The notes below the pieces were generated by a model. It saw nothing but the letters and a program-made list of their open reading frames with translations. It did no database searches and was not told the DNA's origin. From Linum tenue (taxonomy: Eukaryota; Streptophyta; Magnoliopsida; Malpighiales; Linaceae): a stretch of 64,000 nucleotides of DNA. The stretch is from the NCBI GenBank assembly GCA_946122785.1, contig CAMGYJ010000006.1:48752066-48816065 (forward strand), written 5' to 3'. Shown here piece after piece: positions 10,915-21,289 of the stretch; within the stretch, counting starts at the first letter, position 1; each line of letters starts with the position of its first letter. A program made the position numbers and the translations under genes.

Positions 10915-13900
10915 ATGGCAGATTGGTGGCAAGGAGAAGGAGTTTATGTTGATGAATTTCAAGCGGTATGTACTCATTATCCATGTTTAATTTTTATTGT
11001 TGTTATAAGTTTTTTAATTAATCTATGTACTAACCTCGTTGTTATTTTCTCGTAGGTTGGGGAGGACGTCGATATATACAACCAACAGTATTATCTCGAG
11101 CAAGGACCGGTGGATCCAACCGACTTGTACGACCAACCCAACCATCGGTCAAGGGATGTTTGGAACGATCACCCGGTACATACAATTCTTCACCATTTGT
11201 CCTTCTTTTATTTTGTTAATATAAAATAAATTTATGTTTATTTTTTAATCGTGTTGGTGGTTTTCAATAATTTAATCGAATACATAGCGCCACTTACTTC
11301 GACTCTTTATAAAGAGATGCACGTCTAAGGAAATGGGGTTTTAAGCGATTATCATATCCTCCCATTACCTGGGAAAATCGGGTATTAAGAGATCCTCGGA
11401 TCCCCCCTTTTTCTGTCAAAAAGACTGCGTTTCTAAGAAGATGTATACCTCTTCTAAGAGTCTAACGAGTGTTGCTTTGTATTCGATTAAATTATTTAAA
11501 ACAACTAATACGATTAAATTATTTACCAAACATTTGAATATGTATGTTTCTACTTAAATTATTATTCATTAACAATGTTATTTATGTTAATTAATTTAGT
11601 ATGTTTGTTTTACGATAATATGTATGTACCTCTTTAAATTATTATTCATTGACAATGTTATTATGTTAATTAATTTAGTACGTTTGTTTTATGATAATAT
11701 GAAATGTCTTTTTATGATAATAAAACTATGTTTTATGTCGCATAATTTAATTTAATTAATTTAGTTATACGAAAAAAAACCCTTACTAATAATAATTAAC
11801 GTGTACATTTTTGCTAGGAGGCACAAACAATAATCCGCTACAGGGTTACCACCAATGTGCTCCCATTCCACCCAGCTATCTTGCCATTTCTCAAAAGGGC
11901 ACGGTTAGACTCGATTCGGCATTTTAACGGCATCCAAATCGATCGCCAACTCATCACCGCATTAGCCGAGAGATGGAGAAAGGACACCCATTGTTTCAAC
12001 TTTAGAGAAGGAGAGGCCACCATCACGCTAAAGGATGTCCATCCTAACCCATCTGCCCATCGACGGCAAACCGGTGTGCGTGAGTGATCATCCCCCCGAG
12101 GATTGTGACGGTATGCCCGGTTGGCAGCATTTCATCCACAGTCATTTGGGAGTGAAAGTACCGGTGAAGGGTTGCGTTGATGCGACCGATCGCATGCCAC
12201 CAATGAGGAAGCACCAAGTCTCAATTACATGGTTGACGAAGTATTTTAGAGATCATTACGAGAGTCATCCGCTTACCGAGGAAAGTCCGGAGGATGAGAA
12301 GGAGAGATATGCTCGTGTCTATCTCATAGGCATGATCGGAGGAGTGTTCTTCTCCAAGAAAGCAAGCAATCTCCTTAGTTGTGGATGGCTTAGGATCATC
12401 TTCAGTAGTTGGGAGGAGATGGGGGAGTATAGTTGGGCATCCGCTTGCCTAGCTATGATCTACCACAACTTGTGCAATGCGTCTCTAAAAGCCGTGAGGG
12501 AGGTCAGCGGCGCAATGTTCATCGTCCAATTTTGGGCTTGGGAGCATATGCCATGGCTTGCACCGACCCAACGTCCAGACAGGGATTGGCCAATCGATGA
12601 TCCCCTAAGAGGTGAAGCTTATGGAGCAAGGTAAACTTCTCATACCCCATCATGTAGTCATAACACATTTTGCCTTGTGTTTTATCTTATTGTAGTTTCA
12701 TTCTTGTCTTATTAATAAGGTGGCTTGGACACACAACATGCGACAACCTTGCCCAACACAAGTTGGAGGAGTATCGGAGGAGGTTTGAGCGACTTTGGGA
12801 AGGAGAGGTAACTTCTATACTGCGATCCATTTATATTTGTTTTTAATGGGACTACATGTATTTTTCTAATTAATTAATCTTACGTTACTCATTTCTTTCT
12901 TGTAGATCGTCTTCGATCCATACCCGGAGAACATCATTCAATGGCATCTCCAGCAATTCCCCGGTCATATCGGGCAATGGTGCACGAGGGTTCCTCTAAT
13001 TTGTTTTGGGACCGTGGAGTGGCACTTGCCGGATCGATGCCTCCGTCAGTTTGGTCGGGAACAGTGCATTCCGTTGGAGGTCCCCGAAAGTCAAAAGGCC
13101 TTCCATGGCCGAGATGGCCGGCAAGGTACTCGCGATTGGGCCACGAAGTTGAGGGAATTCATCGCGATTTGGGAGAACCGACAACTACAGGATATTGTCA
13201 CTCCAAATCAGGTGGGCCGAATGGGGTATCATGACCCATACTTGGATCGATATCGGCAAACATCGGTTCGTTACATGACTCCGGAGGGTGCGGCCGATGG
13301 TGCATTAGTAAGTATAACCAGTCTAAACATACTATGATTTATTACTTGGTTCCTAAAATCTCTTTGTAACGTTTTTTTTTTTTTTGTGATTTAGGCTGAT
13401 GGGGTCGAGCGGATTAAAGATATTACTACCGGAAGAAATGAGTTGGGAAATGAAGATGTGGGCTTCATCAGGAGGATTGCAAACAGTCTACTTGGCTGTA
13501 TCAGAGCTCAGGGGCGGGATCATCATAGATATCCGCCCCGTGCCGCACCCCCACCACCTCCGGTACAACTTGATGTCCCCGCACCCCCACCACCATACGA
13601 GAGAAAGAAGAGCAAGAGGGTTCGGGAAAGGCCCATCGAGCCCGAGGTAACGCCATTTGGGGGGTGGAGAGTGCCGCCCCCATTGGTTGTCACCCAAGGT
13701 GCCGGACAAAATTCCACCCAAGGTGCCGCACCGAGTTCAACCCAAGGTCCCCGCCCGTCCTCCGCCCCATCTCCCCGCCCGACTATTTCACAAGATGCCG
13801 GCCCGACTTCATCCCAAGATTTCCGCCCATTCTTCCACAACGATCACCACCAAAGCTCATACTACGATCCCCGCTCGACCTACCATCAATCCTCTCAGAG

Positions 13901-14141
13901 TTTCCACCAAGCCCCATTATCTCCCACCCTGATCTCATACAACGATCCCCACCAAACATACTACGATTCCCGGAAATCTCCTCGCCAAACATCATTTGGG
14001 ACTTGGCATGATGGCTCCTCCACGACAGGCCAACACGAGTTCACCCCATGGAATCGACCTCCTCATCAGTGGCCTCCTACTCCTCACCGTATGAGCGCCG
14101 ATGTCGCCCGCTCGACCCCGGAAGTGCCGCTTCCCCGCTGA
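10915..14141 (+). CDS. plant mobile domain (PMD) protein, six exons, one frameshift
   Basis: Exons 10915-10965, 11056-11175, 11818-12630, 12720-12807, 12906-13307 and 13395-14141 join at GT-AG borders and encode about 740 residues. PMD proteins (relatives of Arabidopsis MAIN/MAIL1) act with PP7-type phosphatases in gene silencing; transposon-borne versions are known in MULEs and gypsy elements. Family signatures: LPFLKRARLDSI, ALAERWR, TITLKDV...LPIDGKPV, a SWLxxHF-like ITWLTKYF, RVYLIGMIGGVFF, AWEHMPWLAP and TVEWHLPDRCLRQFG. The tail is rich in Pro, Gln and Ser. One net frame change near 12035, between LKDV and ILTHLP, breaks the frame (a 2-bp loss or an assembly error). The TGA at 14139 is followed in the same frame by 44 more codons with a basic KRTRSKK motif, ending at 14276, so the true stop may have been downstream. 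Role in the element is unknown. Confidence 0.8.
11291..11471 (+). mobile_element. 181-bp MITE in PMD intron 2
   Basis: Lies inside the 642-bp second intron. The ends CACT...GACTCTTT and AAGAGTCTAACGAGTG form inverted repeats; the interior contains CTAAGGAAATGGGGTTTTAA and CGGATCCCCC. A second copy in reverse orientation sits at 15431-15611 in the transposase intron. Confidence 0.8.
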
Positions 14142-14479
14142 CATAGCACCGACGAGCGCCACACTACCTCGGCCGCTCGAAACTTGCCACCTCCACCACC
14201 CATTGTTACTCCCGTCGGCAAACGTACAAGGAGCAAGAAAACTGTGGGTTCCGCATTCGCTCGTGGACTTCCTTGAGATGTATTTTGAGTTTATTTTTAT
14301 CTCTATGTACTTTGAACTATTCCCTTTAATTTAATCTATCGTATTTCGTTGAGTTTCATCCTCTTTTGTTATTATCATGATTCCACTTCACTTGATATAA
14401 TCTCAATTCGTTTAATCAACAATACACAATTAAATGCAACGTAAGAGTTACAAATAGCTTGACGAATGATAATCGAAAA
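14142..14479. other. intergenic between convergent MULE-1 genes
   Basis: Contains the 44-codon in-frame extension of the PMD frame up to 14276, then about 200 bp of AT-rich DNA that must hold both 3' ends. No terminal motif could be assigned with confidence. Confidence 0.5.
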
Positions 14480-17400
14480 TTATGTCGCATTAGCTGATTC
14501 CGGCACATCATCACCCGGATTTTGCGGACCAATCGGTCCTGGACACCTTCGTTTATCATGTCCTGGAACTTTGCATACTGAACACCGTCTTGGGCCTCGT
14601 GGTGGTCTTCCACTTTGATCCATTTCATTCTGAATTCTCTTTTTCCTCGGGCTCCCCGGTTCACGTCTCTGTCCGAATGGCGGGACGATCAATTTCCCTT
14701 CGTACAGCGGCCAATAAGCTTCATCAGGCAATGCACGGAAACTCCGTCCATAGGTGCTTTTGAGTGAGTCGATATTGAAGAATGGACTAACGAAGTGACG
14801 GGGGTCTTTGCTCATCTTTTTAATTATGGCCATTGCATGAGAACAAGACCATCCTCTCCCCTGATACTTCTGGCATGAGCACTCACCAACATTGGTCCTG
14901 AAATTGACCAAAACTTCGTGACGGTGGCCCCCCCGTCTACCATCCTCCCGATGTCCGGTCGTCACGCTATACTCACCAGTTGCCCGATTCATAACGGTTA
15001 CACTATGTCGACTGCTCTTGCGATTGTCACTATCCATTATATTAGTGACTTTATAGGCATGGACCTTTTCCTGTGCCTCGTTTGTCCTTGCCCAGTGGAG
15101 ACGGTCACGAACCATGCATTCGTTTTCCAAAAAGTCATCTCCACAATGGCAGAGATTGGCAGTGCACGGACGGCCTTGTAGACAGAGTTGATACTCTCAC
15201 TTGAGTTGGTTGTGGCAATACCCCATCTTTTCCCTCCATCTTTATGAAATGTCCACATGGATAGGTCGTGTCCATCCAGCCACTGTGCCCCTTCAGGGCA
15301 TAACTCGCGCAGCTTTTGCAACTTCTCCTGAAATTTTTTCTCCTGGTATGCAACCGCTGAATAACACACAGAAAAGTCGTATGTTAGTCAATGATCCTCA
15401 ATTTAGTACAATTTCAAACTGCACGGTCAGACTCTCGTTAGACTCTTAGGAGAGGTATACATCTCCTTAGAAACACAGCCTGTTTGACAGAAAAAGGGGG
15501 ATCCGAAGATCGCTTAAAATTCGATTTTCCCAGGAAATGGGAGGACCATCATTATCGCTTAAAACCCCATTTCCTTAGGCATGCATCTCTTTAGAAAGAG
15601 TCTAACAAGTGCACCACTCCCGATATTACAAGATATTGTTAATTGAGAGCAATAGAGAGGTTACCAATCCACCACAAATTATCAGCTAGCTTCTTCCGTT
15701 TGAAATGATGGTTCCTGTTGCTTTTGAAGTGTCGTATGCACCACCTTTGGGACCAATTCCAGGCTGGATCCAGGCCTAAGATGGCTGCTCTAATGCCGGC
15801 GTGCCGATCAGAGATTATTGTCAAGTTCGTCCTCCTGGTGACGTGGATTTGGATTTGTCGGAAAAACCATCCATAGCTATCAGCATTCTCTCCCTCAACA
15901 ATGGCGAAGGCTAAAGGAAAGACTTGTCTGTTTGCATCCGCCCCACTGGCAATCAGGAGAGTGCCCTTGTACTTGCCGGTAAGGAATGTACCATCCACAG
16001 TAATCACTGGGATACAAAAGCCAAAACCATTAATAGAAGGCTTGAATGCCCAAAACAGTCTGCGAAAATGGCGTTCGTTACCTGCCTCTGGGGGTTGTAT
16101 CTCTTCATCTTGGTATCGAGGGGAGAACACAGTCCCAGGGTTAGACGCCTCCAATGCCAGTATTAGTCTGGGAAGGAATGCATATGATTCTTCCCAATCA
16201 CCATAGACGGCGGCCATAGCTTTCTGCTTTCCATGCCACGCCTTCTTATAGTTAATCATATAACCAAAACGACTTGCAATGTCAGCGATTATGACTTTCA
16301 CCTTGAGATTCGGTTCAGCCTCAATCAGATGCTTGATAGCCGCAGCAACCACCCTGGATTTCAACTGTCGATGGCCTTGGGAAGTTATGGATGACACACA
16401 TGTGTGTGTGTTGACCGCACGGGATATGACCCAGTGGCCGTGTCTCTTGCTGTTGATGGCCCGAATCCTAACATTGCACCCCTCGTGATGATTACGGCAT
16501 CTGACTATGAGCCTTTTGGTGTTGGAATGATTTGTGTCCCATTCAAAATGCCGAGTCATTGCTTCAGTCTCAAGGGCGTGCCGCACATCCTTCTTCGAGC
16601 CAAATTGTTGGCCCTTCGTAAACCCAGTGAGTGGGCCCCATATTGGGACCTCTGGCGGCTCCATGTCGCTGTCGACCATCCAATTGTCGTCTGGAATGTG
16701 ATTGTAGTAGGGGACTGGTACACGGTTAGGAGCCACATCATGATCATTATCTGAATCTGAATCTGGTGCTGAATCATCAGCACCTTCAGGAGGGTCTGAG
16801 CTGTCTGCACTGACGTTGTTCTCTCCTTCTTCATCAGAGGGGTCGCTGACTGGTGCTGGTGTGGCAGCCTCCATCTGATCCTACTCATGAAAGGCACCTC
16901 CTTCAGCTCCATAATGGTAGTTGTGAAAACTACCGCTGCCTGTCAGGAAGTTGTACTGGGCTTGGTTGGGGATGTCCGGTTGAACTTCTTCTTCATATGA
17001 CGAGAAAGATTGATGATGGCCTGCACCTTGCCCTCCATCTTGGTACTGAAAATAGGAATGAGGATCATGGTAACTTTGGTAGGGATGATCGTCATATAAT
17101 TCACCTCCACCATGGATACCAGATGTTTGACCGTGTCCAGAATGGCCTCCAACACCAACGGCTGGCTCGGTGTAAACGAACATCTCGGCTTTGGATAATT
17201 TGTTGGACCTCAAGAATTCGAGCATGGAATCTACGTCATCTTGAGTGGTTATGGTATATTCCTCATGCCACAATGACCCAGTTGCTCTGTTTGGGTATCT
17301 GTACACCATACGATCTACTCTTCTCGTGCCATCCATGCAAGTAACGTCAGTACATATTTGATGGAGGTCTTCAAGCTTCGGTCTGGTACCGACCGTTATT

Positions 17401-17495
17401 TTCTGAAAATTGCCACCGACGTAGGTGGCCCCCTTTCCGGTCTCTTCCGTGTAACCATTCCACCGTAAGCCAAGCGTTAACTGACGGAATGCCAT
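14480..17495 (-). pseudogene. MuDR-family (MULE) transposase, MULE-1, two lesions
   Basis: Catalyses cut-and-paste transposition of the element. The ATG at 17495 follows a splice acceptor (TGTGTGCAG), with a donor GTAAGT at 17582, so there is a 5' UTR intron. Coding exons are 17495-15665 and 15356-14480. Order: N-terminal MuDR region (LRWNGYTEETG), Asp/Glu-rich linker, MuDR DNA-binding domain (FGSKKDVRHAL...HTC), DDE core with VDGTFLTGKY (D), IISDRHAGI (D), RWCIRH (C2H) and NSSESIN (E), then a SWIM finger CSCQKYQGRGWSCSHA and a zinc knuckle CSVCKVPGHDKRRC. Lesions: an in-frame TAG at 16881-16883 and a one-base frame change near 15125 between EMTF and ENECMV. All catalytic residues remain, so decay looks mild. 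It shares the element with the PMD gene. Confidence 0.85.
15431..15611 (-). mobile_element. 181-bp MITE in transposase intron
   Basis: The reverse complement matches 11291-11471 across its length with scattered differences. It occupies most of the 308-bp intron between the two transposase exons and has the same orientation relative to its gene as the other copy has to the PMD gene. Confidence 0.8.
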
Positions 17496-17707
17496 CTGCA
17501 CACAAACAAACCGTAGTTTAGTTAATATCATAAAAATCACAAATCACAAATAACCATAAAAAGTAACACAAAATAAACTTACGAGTTAATGTTAATGGCA
17601 TAAAAAGTAACACAAATAAACTTAAAAAGTAACAATAAAAAGTAACATACAACAGAAAAATGAAAGAGAGAAGGAGAGGTGTGAAGAGTAGAGGTTTTCC
17701 GGCAAGT

Positions 17708-17716
17708 CTTATATAG
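17708..17716 (-). promoter_or_regulatory. TATA box of MULE-1 transposase
   Basis: CTATATAAG on the minus strand, about 215 bp upstream of the ATG at 17495 and directly inside the right palindrome array, mirroring the PMD promoter at the other end. Confidence 0.6.
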
Positions 17717-17724
17717 GGGAAAAA

Positions 17725-18110
17725 ATGACGAAAACCGCACCTCTAGGGTGCGGTTTTAGTCTGCCATGCAGCCCTACGTCCATAATTCTCTGCATGGCTG
17801 TGTCGGGTGTCGGAAAATTATTGACACATAGATCGCATTTGGGGGGTGCGTTCTACCTGCGCAAACCGCACCTTAGAGATGCGGTTTGTTTTTGGAGAAA
17901 GAAAACGCATCACTAAGGTGCGGTTTGCGTAGGTCAGGCCTAAATCGCACCTCGGCCATGCGTTTTATGTAGGCCAGACCTGAAAACGCATGGCCAAAGT
18001 GCGTTTTAGGCCAACCAAAATGGAACGCACCCTCCAGGTGCGGTTTACATATAAAACGCACCTGGAGGATGCGATTTATATGTAAAACGCTTCACAAGGG
18101 TGCGATCAAT
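17725..18110. repeat. MULE-1 right subterminal palindrome array
   Basis: About nine copies of the same palindrome family as at 10300-10680, for example ACCGCACC...GGTGCGGTTT at 17737-17757 and ACGCACCTGGAGGATGCG at 18056-18073, spaced about 30-45 bp apart. The array lies upstream of the transposase TATA box, mirroring the left array. Confidence 0.8.
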
Positions 18111-18197
18111 AAAAAAGGGTGCTAGTTTTGTAAATACTTTTGGAAGGGTGTTAGTTTTGTAATTTTTTTTTAAAGGTGCTATTTCTGGAAAAATCTC
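18111..18197 (-). repeat. MULE-1 right terminal inverted repeat
   Basis: Inverted partner of 10213-10299. Differences are mostly single bases (ATAATAGCACC versus AGAAATAGCACC, CTAGCACCC versus CTAACACCC), so the two ends are clearly paired. Confidence 0.85.
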
Positions 18198-18204
18198 TTA
18201 CCCC

Positions 18205-18243
18205 CTCCCCAGAATTTTTAAGATCACATGTAAATGTATGGAA
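18205..18243. repeat. 39-bp direct repeat flanking MULE-1, right copy
   Basis: Right-hand partner of 10170-10208, identical over 39 bases by eye. Sequence outside the repeats continues the older host repeat. Confidence 0.9.
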
Positions 18244-18395
18244 AATTCTGAATGTTGCAAATAAACTATGCAAAATTGATAAATAATTTAAGCAAGCCAA
18301 AAGGGTAACATTGAAGCCGATTGGAGTCCAGCAGATTAGTTGCTGCTTTGGTGTTTCCGTGGACGAGGTTTGAATTCCCCATAGAACAAACTTTT

Positions 18396-18986
18396 AAGGT
18401 GCGTTTGGATACAATGATTTGGATTTGGTATTTGTGATTTGGATTTCTAAATACCAAATCATGTGTTTGGATATTAATTACATTTGGTATTTGGATTTGT
18501 GTCAAATTCATAGGGTGATTCCCAAATACATGTCTAGTGTATTTTTTGTCAACTTCAAATACATTTCAACAACTAGTGATTTGAAATACCTCATAACAAA
18601 AAATGGACCTATTTGTAAAATATGAAAAGTTTAGGTACTATAGTGTGAGGAAAAACATATAAAGGTACCAAAATGTAATTTTACCATCAAAATTTCATGA
18701 CCTTTTTGTAAAATTTTAAAATTTTAGGTACTAAATTGTAAGAAAAAATAAATTTGGGTACCAAACTGTAATTTACCAAAATTTGTAGTAAGTGACCAAA
18801 ATTTAAAAATTCAAATTGAAAATCGTAAAATACAAAATACAAAATACAAACAAATTACAAATGAGTATCCAAACAATGAATTTGAATTACATGTATTTCA
18901 AATGCTAATATTTCAAATACATTCATTTCAAATGCTAGTATTTCAAATACCTTACATTTAAAATACACTTATCCAAACGCACCCTT
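18396..18986. mobile_element. MITE with GGTGCGTTTGGATA termini
   Basis: Left end AAGGTGCGTTTGGATA and right end TATCCAAACGCACCCTT are inverted repeats, as in a widespread hAT-type MITE group. The interior has several small hairpins of ATTTCAAAT words near 18900-18965. No target duplication could be fixed. Non-coding. Confidence 0.65.
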
Positions 18987-19313
18987 ATCTTTTTTCATCT
19001 TTCTGCTTTAATCATTGCAAATTCTATAATTTTCCATACGTTTACTTAATAATTGTCAACATTCACTTAACTTTAATAATTCATCTTCTTAATTCCTTTC
19101 TTAAATCCTCTAACTCAATGTTCAAAATAGATAAATTAAATTCTTGATGACATAAATTCATAATTTAAGAATACTTTCAACATAAATTCATAATTTAAAA
19201 ATACTTTCAACCTATAAAGAATGATTTTATTTTTAAAATTCTAGTATTCACATACGATGATTGTTAATTTGAAACAATAGCTAATATGATAGATATATAA
19301 TTTTATCCTTCTA

Positions 19314-19351
<38 letters not shown>

Positions 19352-20045
19352 TTTTTTAAATTTTTGATGATAATACGCAAGAAAAAAAAATCTTCGCCCC
19401 TCCCCCGACTTCCAAATCCTGGCTCCGTCCGTAGATAATTATCACAACAACCATTTGAACACCCATAATATTTCAGGCCCTAGCTAGTTGAGGAAGATTT
19501 AGGAGCAAGTTTCGGGTCATTCAAAGATCGAAAATTTGCAAGTTTTGGCTAGACAGTGCGATTCGAGCGTGAAAAAGAAGCTTAAGAGAAAAAGCACGTG
19601 CATGAGCCTTGAAAAGCAAGACCGTGCTTTCCCATTCAAGTTCGTGCATTTCCCTCCTCTTGACTAAGGCCCTGTTCACTTCCATTTTCGTTTCCTGTTT
19701 GTCGCCATGCTTTTGTTAGGATGCGGGTATGGCTTAAGTTCCCGTCAGTAACCCCATAGTTACTCATTATTAGTAACTAAATCTCTGCTATCCGATTTAA
19801 GTGAGCTCAGAAAATCCAGATCTAACGGTGGAAAATTAAAGGTATTTTTATTTTCCTTTCTTTTATTAATCGGCTCATATCTTCTCCGTTTTAACTTGGA
19901 TTTTAATTTTTTTTTTTTGCATAGTTGAAATGAGTTCGTTGTGCTCTACAAAATGAGATCCATTTCAAATATTTTTTGAGAAAATTTTTTCTTGCCTCTC
20001 GTTACCAACAAGATATCATATGGTATCTTTTTTGTTTTTAAGTCG
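18987..20045. other. AT-rich intergenic with remnants
   Basis: Includes an (ATT)n microsatellite at 19314-19350, the right end of the host repeat at 19421-19430, and from about 19800 a sequence that is the inverted copy of 32330-32545. No gene seen. Confidence 0.5.
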
Positions 20046-20054
20046 TTTTTGAAA

Positions 20055-20500
20055 GGGTAAATACAATTTAATATCCAAACCATTCATTTTAAACAATATA
20101 ATAGCCAAACCTTTTCAAAAACAATCTAATATCCAAATCGTCAACTTTCCGTCCGTTTGACCGTTGGTTGAGACTTCAAAAAAGCTTTGTTTAGGGGAAA
20201 TTGTCACAATACAACTTTGTTTTCTTGTTTTGGCATTGCAGATGACTGAATATTTAGATATTCGATACCATCATGGTGGAGTCATGCACTTCTCGGGTTT
20301 GGAACCACAATATGTTGGTGTTTTTTCAGAGAAGAGATCGATGGATATTGATGAAGCGTCGTACTTTGAACTTTTTTGAAGTGGCAACTAACGGTCAAAC
20401 GAACGGAAAGTTGACGATTTGGGTATTAGATTGTTTTCGAAAAGGTTTGGCTATTATATTGTTTAAAATGAAAGATTTGGAAATTAAATTGTATTTACCC
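20055..20500. mobile_element. MULE-type inverted-repeat MITE (446 bp)
   Basis: Arms of about 115 bp (20055-20165 and 20385-20500) are near-perfect reverse complements, starting GGGTAAATACAATTTAATAT. Perfect 9-bp target duplications TTTTTGAAA flank it (20046-20054 and 20501-20509), as expected for Mutator-type transposition. The related repeat at about 32290 carries the unfilled site. ORFs at 20164-20791 cross it and are not genes. Confidence 0.85.
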
Positions 20501-20589
20501 TTTTTGAAAATTGTTGCACAGAATGAACGAGTTTATCATGGTCTTAAGGATCTACAAATTTTTTGGGTGAAGAAAATACCACACAATAA

Positions 20590-20757
20590 AACCCAATACC
20601 ACCCTAGTATGGGGTGGTATCTTATGGTACACAATGTTGAAAGTCGTAAATTGTTGTTAATATACTCCTACTATCACGTATTCAATCATCTTACAGTTTT
20701 GGTAGGTTCATACCACCATTGTAAGTTTTTTCATACCATATCGTATGCTCTTATTCA
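20590..20757. mobile_element. MITE, CATACCATATGGTATG family, copy 1
   Basis: Closely related to 32051-32200: shared core ACACAATGTTGAAAGTCGTA, then TTCATACCACCATTGTA, ending with TATGCTCTTATT. The termini of this copy are more degraded than those of the second copy. Confidence 0.65.
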
Positions 20758-21000
20758 ATACCAGGCAATACCATATGATATATACTCGTAAAAAATGGCT
20801 CAATTTTTATTGTTTAAAAATTATATCAAAGTCGATATCATTTTGAAGGGCACAATTAATCTAATCTAACTATGCAAAAAAATTAAAGGGGGGAAAATTA
20901 AATGCTTTCTAGGAGAGAGAATGGGCGCTGATGTGACGGATGGTGATTGGGTTGTGCATAGTTTTTTTTTCTTCGGTGATTGGCTTTCTTTTTATTGCGG

Positions 21001-21180
21001 AGGAGTTACGGTGCTAATTGTACAAGAGTTAGCACCGTCCTAACTAAGGGTTAGTAGTGATTTAGTTTAGATATTGTATTAATTTTATAATAATCCGTAG
21101 TGATTTCGTTGTTTTTAATAGCGTTTTTTGCTAGTTATCACGGTGCTAACCCTTAGGGGTTAGCACCTAATCCCATCCCT
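21001..21180. mobile_element. non-coding repeat, copy 1 (GGTGCTAA stem-loop family)
   Basis: Begins AGGAGTTACGGTGCTAATTG and ends TAGCACCTAATCCCATCCC. Each end forms a small hairpin with GGTGCTAA/TTAGCACC arms. The second copy is at 46843-47045 with high identity, so it is a dispersed MITE-like family. Confidence 0.7.
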
Positions 21181-21289
21181 TTTATTGCTCGTTCACTTGA
21201 TCAAAGTGATAAAGTCATCAAACAACAAAACTGTGAACTGAAGCACTATTTACAAGTTACTTTCTCTAGCTATGGACTTTGTAACAAAT

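Larger units (their letters stand above)
10209..18204. mobile_element. MULE-1: two-gene Mutator-like element with PMD gene
   Basis: An 8-kb element bounded by matching inverted repeats starting GAGATTTTTCCA at both ends (10213 on plus, 18197 on minus). It carries a plant mobile domain gene (plus, 10915-14141) and a MuDR-family transposase (minus, 14480-17495), transcribed towards each other and ending about 340 bp apart. Palindrome-rich subterminal zones lie between each TIR and its gene's TATA box. The layout of two convergent genes recalls maize MuDR (mudrA/mudrB), although the second gene here is unrelated to mudrB. No 9-bp target duplication is found next to the TIRs; instead there is a 39-bp direct repeat. 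Confidence 0.85.
10125..19430. mobile_element. older repeat hosting MULE-1 (possible TIR element)
   Basis: Left end GGACGGAGCTA (10125) and right end GGCTCCGTCC (19421-19430) are mutual inverted repeats, and CCCCTCCCCC-like runs lie just inside both ends. After removing MULE-1 (10209-18204) and the MITE at 18396-18986, about 0.7 kb of AT-rich non-coding sequence remains. No transposase is present and no convincing target duplication was found, so the class is open. Confidence 0.35.

Noticed and set aside
13488..14011. Several long ORFs in other frames over the PMD tail, some Arg/Gly- or Pro-rich
   Set aside because: They are shadows of the Pro/Gln/Ser-rich last PMD exon, whose frame continues from spliced upstream exons.
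15901..17344. Plus-strand ORFs opposite the MULE-1 transposase
   Set aside because: The minus strand has clear MuDR domains in one frame; these are antisense shadows.
10125..19430. A single 9.3-kb transposon with GGACGGAGC termini carrying both genes
   Set aside because: The genes are bounded by a closer, better-matching TIR pair (10213/18197) with MULE-type content; the outer repeats are better seen as the older host sequence.
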